Made by a program: the position numbers and the translations under genes. From Owenia fusiformis (lineage: Eukaryota > Annelida > Polychaeta > Sabellida > Oweniidae), in NCBI GenBank assembly GCA_903813345.2, contig CAIIXF020000010.1, forward strand, positions 7,991,169-8,051,168: DNA of 60,000 bases, read 5' to 3'. The notes beneath the pieces are model-generated. The model was given only the letters and a program-made list of their open reading frames with translations, ran no database searches and was not told where the DNA came from. Shown here one piece after another: positions 57,301-60,000 of the stretch (its first letter is position 1; each line of letters opens with the position of its first letter).

Positions 57301-59723
57301 ATACTAGATTGATTGATTGATTAAGTGTACTTTTTTGTCAAAAATTGTTTCAATTTTGAACATTCTGGGCTCATGTCATTCCTTGTCATGTCTATTTTCT
57401 AAAAGTCTCAAAGGTGTATATTATACGCCTCGCCCAATATTTGTTTCTCGAATAGGTATTCTGCCATATCCAGCTCCTGATCATCCAGTATTTGTTTTAT
57501 TATGCACCTTCTTAATCAATCTTTTGAGTGTGCTTCGATGTACTTACATTTTAGAACTTTTGATTTTTCTAAAAACATGAGCTAAACACCGAATGAAAAA
57601 GCGTTGTACTATCCCGGGATTTAATTTACATTTATTTGAGGCATTCTTGCAGAATTATGCGTAATGTTTGAATGATAAGGGTAATTACGATTGATTAAGT
57701 ACACTTTTTTCTTCTATTTGCCATCAGTTTCTGATGTTAGCTTTTAGTAGAACTTGAGTTATCAAGAAATAAAACTCTTAAGTGGAAAATCATTGAAAAA
57801 AATTTTGGTTAGTTGCAAAAAAATATTGGGCAATTTCAAAAAAATATTGGGCAGTTTTAAAATAAAGCCAGATATGGCCAAATTACCAGCAGCTTAGAAC
57901 CAATCCGATTTCAGTATCTAGACAAGGTGCATAATAAATTACTTTATTTGAGGAAAACTTTCAATAATTCAATAATGCATTCATTTTTCTATAAATATGG
58001 TTATCATATTTATTATGGAGAACTTATAAATGTTTTCCCCCATTTTACCATTTTGAAACTAAAATAAATAGAACCGTGGGTACTGGGCTCACATGGTATT
58101 GCTCAGGAGAAAAATGAATGATACAAATATATAAACAGAATTAATTTTTTGCCAATTGTTTTACAATGCAGAACACCTGAAATTGGTTATAAAGCTACTG
58201 AATTGACAAAAACGGCTGAAAAAACCTGATATAAGTTTTAGCGTATTTTTTTAACAAAATTATTTCATAAAACTACGCTTTTTTCAATGCAGAATACCTG
58301 AAATTCTTTCTTAAGCTACCAAATGGTCCAAAAGTAAATTTTGCGAGACAAAAATAGCGGCCATTTTGAAAACAAGCAAGCTTTAGCGGCCATTTTGAAA
58401 ACAAGCAAGCTTTTGAACCAGAAGTCATAGTGGGGTTTTCTGTATTGATGTTAAACAAAAATAACTTAAAACATGAATCCAATAGACAGAGGTTTAAAAC
58501 AAATGGTCCAAAAGTGGATTTTGCGAGACAGATAGACAAACCAATGCTGAAACCATTTTGAAAATAGCTTTTGAACCAGAAGTCATAGGGGTGTTTATAT
58601 ATTAATGTTGAACAAAACTAACTTAAAACGGGAATCTTATTGACAGAGATTTTAAAACGGGCCAATTGTTGACAGACCAACGGACAGACAGATGGACAAG
58701 TGAGTGATTCCATGTGTGCTAACAACTTCACCAAATTATAACATATTGTGGATCTTTTGGGAGATTTGAGATTGTAAGGATTACATTGGAAGGTTAACTG
58801 TACACGCTACTTGCAATTTTGTCACCCCCTATAATAGATCTGATTCTGCTTTTAAGATAACTGTCTTCATTGCAACTATGTTTTAAACTTTAAATATTGT
58901 ATTTGCTGGGAGAAACTATGAGTTCAGGTGCTTGTTCTTATAGCTTGGGGTCTAAAAAATAATGCTTATGGCACTATATTGCTTGGACTCATTGGTGAGT
59001 CAGCCATATACTGTAATGCATAAATACCAAATACGCAAAATATTAATATGAGCAAGACCAATTGTATGTACCTGTGTTAATATCTTTGATGAGTGTTTTG
59101 ATTCTAGCTGCAGACCCACTTTTCCTGTATATACCTTCTGTATATATACCATTAACTTCCAAGGCAGCAATCAACTTCTCTAAAATCACAGGTATTACAT
59201 GCTCCTCGGAGCATAGTGTCTCTAATTCCACTCCAAACACACCCATTTCTGCTCGGTCTGCTGGGTTTCGCTTATTACTACATGGACTGGTGTTCTTTGA
59301 GCAACATTTTTTATGGCAAGTAAATTTACAGACTGGAAAATAAGAGTTTATATTCATGTATGTTTTTGTAGAGATATTGAATCAGATAATGAAGGAATGT
59401 GCACTTACATGCATTTCGTACACTGACGTGAAAAACAATTATTTACAACACCAGTATGCAATTATTTCTAGTTGGTCTGTGTTGCTCAAGTTTTAAGTGC
59501 TGCCCTTTGTACTCTATCATCTCATTGTGTTAAATGTTTGAATCCATTGAAGCATGAATAAATAATGAGAGGAGATTCCTGAATTGTTGAATATCATTGT
59601 GTCATCCTGTATCTTACTTTGACATGAGTATCCCTTCTCCATCATCCAAAGCAAACTAGAGCAGACCTCACAGTACGTATGGATGTTGAACTGGACGGTG
59701 GAGAACTTGTGGCCTAGGTGTTC
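42208..59723 (-). CDS. MYO9: Class IX unconventional myosin, C1-RhoGAP tail (partial, ten exons)
   Basis: Exons in transcript order: 59723-59618, 59332-59072, 57133-57005, 55807-55702, 55506-55375, 54957-54798, 52288-52161, 51850-51711 and 42350-42208. These nine are joined by GT-AG introns with consistent phase; a possible tenth upstream lies outside. The N-terminal motor and IQ region are beyond base 60000. The visible part has a C1 zinc finger with spacing H-x12-C-x2-C-x12-C-x2-C-x4-H-x2-C-x7-C. It is followed by a RhoGAP domain with the arginine-finger motif GIYRKSG and VIKQFFRDLPTPLL. The usual RhoGAP Asn in the NLA motif is Gly here (SCTGLAIIFAPC), in line with class IX myosins. An acidic tail ends in EFAV. 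Class IX myosins are single-headed actin motors that inactivate Rho. Family assignment is strong; vertebrate IXa versus IXb does not apply. Confidence 0.93.
42351..43701. other. MYO9: Last MYO9 intron, 3' part
   Basis: AT-rich intron with no repeat or exon that I can support. Confidence 0.4.
43707..44214. mobile_element. 508 bp foldback element with 5 bp target duplication
   Basis: The left arm (43707-43930, starts CACTGGTGATCCACTCGATT) and right arm (43965-44214) are inverted copies along nearly their whole length, with a 34 bp loop. TTTAT is present on both sides (43702-43706 and 44215-44219). The left arm has lost a short stretch found in the right (GGTTCGTTTTGGTAACC). It has no coding sequence; the frames seen are arm translations. 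Confidence 0.88.
44940..45300. repeat. Left-end copy of the AGCAAATCCCA/GGTGGGATAA family
   Basis: It begins TAGAAAAACAGCAGCTCCAG and GTAGCAAATCCCAACAAACA, then carries GATGGCCATTTTGAATCCAG. The same start is at 59950-60000. A matching right end (TTTGGTGGGATAATAAAAT) lies near 46045. Confidence 0.55.
45528..45632. repeat. Perfect-arm hairpin element
   Basis: GAGATAACAGGAAAGTTAATC at the left is mirrored by GATTAACTTTCCTGTTATCTC at the right. The arms pair about 45 bases, with CTTATTGGGTTGT facing ACAACCCAATAAG. It is a small MITE or the core of a longer foldback. Confidence 0.8.
46393..48090. mobile_element. 1.7 kb CAGGGTTCGTACAC-ended element with TCACA duplication
   Basis: CAGGGTTCGTACACC at the left is mirrored by GGTGTGTACGAACCCTG at the right. 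TCACA lies directly outside both ends (46388-46392 and 48091-48095). Both sub-ends hold repeated TTCCCTGACATTTCCAGG blocks. The interior includes foreign pieces of the GGGATAA/GACAGATGGACAG family near 46872-47520. No transposase is seen. Confidence 0.75.
48096..50119. other. MYO9: MYO9 intron sequence with family fragments
   Basis: A right-end fragment of the GGGATAA family is at 48790-48895 (GTTATCATCCTGACAGATGA, then TTCATTTGATGGGATAAC). The rest is AT-rich with no gene. Confidence 0.4.
50120..50320. mobile_element. AAATGTCACCACC-ended short element
   Basis: AATGTCACCACCTGCCATTT at the left and GGTGGTGACATAA at the right are inverted. Irregular GCCA and CCAAC units fill the interior. A second inverted pair (ATGTCACCACTTCTGGTGGT) sits at the right end. 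Confidence 0.65.
50321..51710. other. MYO9: MYO9 intron, 5' part
   Basis: AT-rich. A lone mariner-type end (GGAACACCCTGTA, near 51615-51627) is present without a partner. No gene supported. Confidence 0.4.
51711..51850 (-). CDS. MYO9: MYO9 exon: Asp-rich tail
   Basis: The acceptor is TGTTTCCAG. It encodes DLLTSNLRALECRLASSDDD, then EIDSPDGGDIYADYTNNFDL. The donor GTAAAA follows. Ends one base into a Gly codon that the last exon completes. Confidence 0.87.
52161..52288 (-). CDS. MYO9: MYO9 exon: acidic tail
   Basis: The acceptor is TTTGTATTGTAG. It encodes PNGGTDRLPSHSESIAEENE, then VDQSLMEEEEALSAHMQNLE, a likely short coiled coil. The donor GTATGT follows. Phase matches both sides, but an extra alternative exon before it cannot be excluded. 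Confidence 0.85.
52946..53448. mobile_element. TATCGTACCTAA-ended element with 162 bp tandem duplication
   Basis: TATCGTACCTAA at the left is mirrored by TTAGGTACGATA at the right. The inside has two tandem 162 bp units starting AAGTCTTGAAAGTGAAGATT (53051 and 53213) with a third partial start at 53375. The right end has CCGCCCGCCGCCCG. It lies in the intron between MYO9 exons at 52288 and 54798. Confidence 0.75.
54798..54957 (-). CDS. MYO9: MYO9 exon: end of RhoGAP and coiled linker
   Basis: The acceptor is CTTCTGTTAG. It encodes CVQAIIEGRLSNLESTLEDI, then RLTFVRASIRKSAIKKEG, a basic segment after the GAP domain. It ends in phase 0 at donor GTAACA. Confidence 0.92.
55375..55506 (-). CDS. 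MYO9: MYO9 exon: RhoGAP C-terminal part
   Basis: The acceptor is CATACTTAG. It encodes VAQNEQSNKMSCTGLAIIFA, then PCILKTSKLL. The canonical RhoGAP Asn is replaced by Gly in TGLAIIF. The donor is GTTAGT. Confidence 0.92.
55702..55807 (-). CDS. MYO9: MYO9 exon: RhoGAP helix region
   Basis: The acceptor is TTATTTCAG. It encodes ELVNPKEVSECVFSVLKKLP and HYDTLERLMFHLA. The donor GTATAT follows. Phase fits both neighbours (G in, AG out). Confidence 0.92.
55951..56549 (+). repeat. Interspersed element, GGCCATTTT/GATGGGATAA family, copy 2
   Basis: It starts with GCGTAGCGAATCCCATCGAA and ends CATTCGATGGGATAATAAAA, so the ends are inverted. The middle matches 3900-4542 (CCAAAAGTGTCATTAGACAG, TCTACATTTCTAGCTTTATT). 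A run of ACGTACGTACGTACGGACGG lies at about 56470-56500. Confidence 0.75.
57005..57133 (-). CDS. MYO9: MYO9 exon: RhoGAP middle
   Basis: The acceptor is TATATCTCCAG. It encodes MKSVHFEDYSVHLLAGVIKQ, then FFRDLPTPLLTFDLYDEFLR, and ends one base into a codon at donor GTACAT. Confidence 0.93.
57134..58074. other. MYO9: MYO9 intron sequence, nothing recognised
   Basis: AT-rich intron, with AATATTGGGCA direct repeats near 57822-57855. No exon or element supported. Confidence 0.4.
58075..58725 (+). repeat. TTTTGAACCAGAAGTCATAG family copy
   Basis: It starts CCGTGGGTACTGGGCTCACA as at 13927 and carries GCGGCCATTTTGAAAACAAG twice, then TTGAACCAGAAGTCATAG and a GACAGACCAACGG run. The right end is degraded (GTGAGTGATTCCATGTG). 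Confidence 0.75.
59072..59332 (-). CDS. MYO9: MYO9 exon: second half of C1 and start of RhoGAP
   Basis: The split Ile codon is followed by CKFTCHKKCCSKNTSPC, which completes the C1 metal ligands. It is followed by FGVELETLCSEEHVIPVILE and the arginine-finger loop GIYRKSGSAARI. The donor GTACAT is at 59071. Confidence 0.93.
59618..59723 (-). CDS. MYO9: MYO9 exon: first half of C1 domain
   Basis: The acceptor is TTTTCATTCCAG. It encodes EHLGHKFSTVQFNIHTYCEV, then CSSLLWMMEKGYSCQ. The donor GTAAGA is at 59617. It ends one base into the next codon. Confidence 0.92.
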
Positions 59724-59949
59724 CTGGAATGAAAATATGATAATCAATAAACCAAAATTTTTTACAAATAAGGAAGACAGAATTTATTATACACTGTATC
59801 TTGGATTATGGGAATACATAAAATGTATTTATTCAGTTGTGGCCATATTACAAAAAAATTGTTTATGACACAAAAGGAAACAGCAATTACAGAGTAAAGA
59901 ATATGTTTATTTTAATTCGTCACTGTGGTGTTTGTATAGGATACCATAT

Positions 59950-60000
59950 CAAAACTAGAAAAACAGCAACTCCACGGAGTAGCAAATCCCACCGAACAAA
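59950..60000 (+). repeat. Left end of an AGCAAATCCCA family element, cut by the window edge
   Basis: CTAGAAAAACAGCAACTCCA then GGAGTAGCAAATCCCACCGA matches the start at 44940. The rest lies outside the window. Confidence 0.5.

Noticed and set aside
1-60000. Autonomous transposase or reverse transcriptase genes
   Set aside because: I looked for long frames with such motifs and found none; the elements here are non-autonomous.

Overview
The window is animal nuclear DNA: AT-rich, with GT-AG introns, long intergenic stretches and no operon-like packing. The recognisable genes are conserved metazoan ones (Ras-type GTPase, iduronate 2-sulfatase, TRMT1, myosin IX). The dense load of short inverted-repeat DNA elements, including a family carrying GGCCATTTTGAAA blocks and GACGGACGGAC runs, recalls invertebrate genomes such as molluscs and other lophotrochozoans. 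That placement is an inference; I cannot name the species.

Layout. (1) 563-1390, plus strand: the last two coding exons of a small Ras-like GTPase; its P-loop exon is not in the window. (2) 5176-25993, minus strand: a complete six-exon TRMT1 gene (tRNA guanine-26 dimethyltransferase, 626 aa). I rebuilt it exon by exon; every junction is GT-AG and keeps frame. (3) 20104-21636, plus strand: an intronless iduronate 2-sulfatase-like gene inside TRMT1 intron 1, on the opposite strand. (4) 32184-34075, plus strand: a tentative two-exon gene for an unrecognised protein of about 89 aa. (5) 42208-59723, minus strand: the last ten coding exons of a class IX myosin (C1 zinc finger, RhoGAP domain, acidic tail, stop codon); the motor lies beyond the right edge.

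Almost everything else is non-autonomous DNA transposon material. I see no reverse transcriptase or transposase reading frame. The elements are mostly foldbacks and MITEs, often nested. The best case is a 4.7 kb palindromic block (7011-11685) in TRMT1 intron 4. It has a mariner-like shell with TA duplications, then an element built of TAGGTTCG/CTTTAGGT iterons, then a Mutator-like foldback with a perfect 9 bp target duplication, then a 187 bp element with a perfect 10 bp duplication. Other clear elements are a foldback with a 5 bp duplication (43707-44214), two mariner-type MITEs (21753-22075, 40150-41239), a chain of palindromes (26757-30441), and two same-orientation copies of a 945 bp element (6035-6978, 27081-28026).

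The genes are unrelated housekeeping or signalling functions and do not form a pathway. TRMT1 and IDS overlap as host gene and nested gene, and the introns of TRMT1 and MYO9 hold most of the transposon load.
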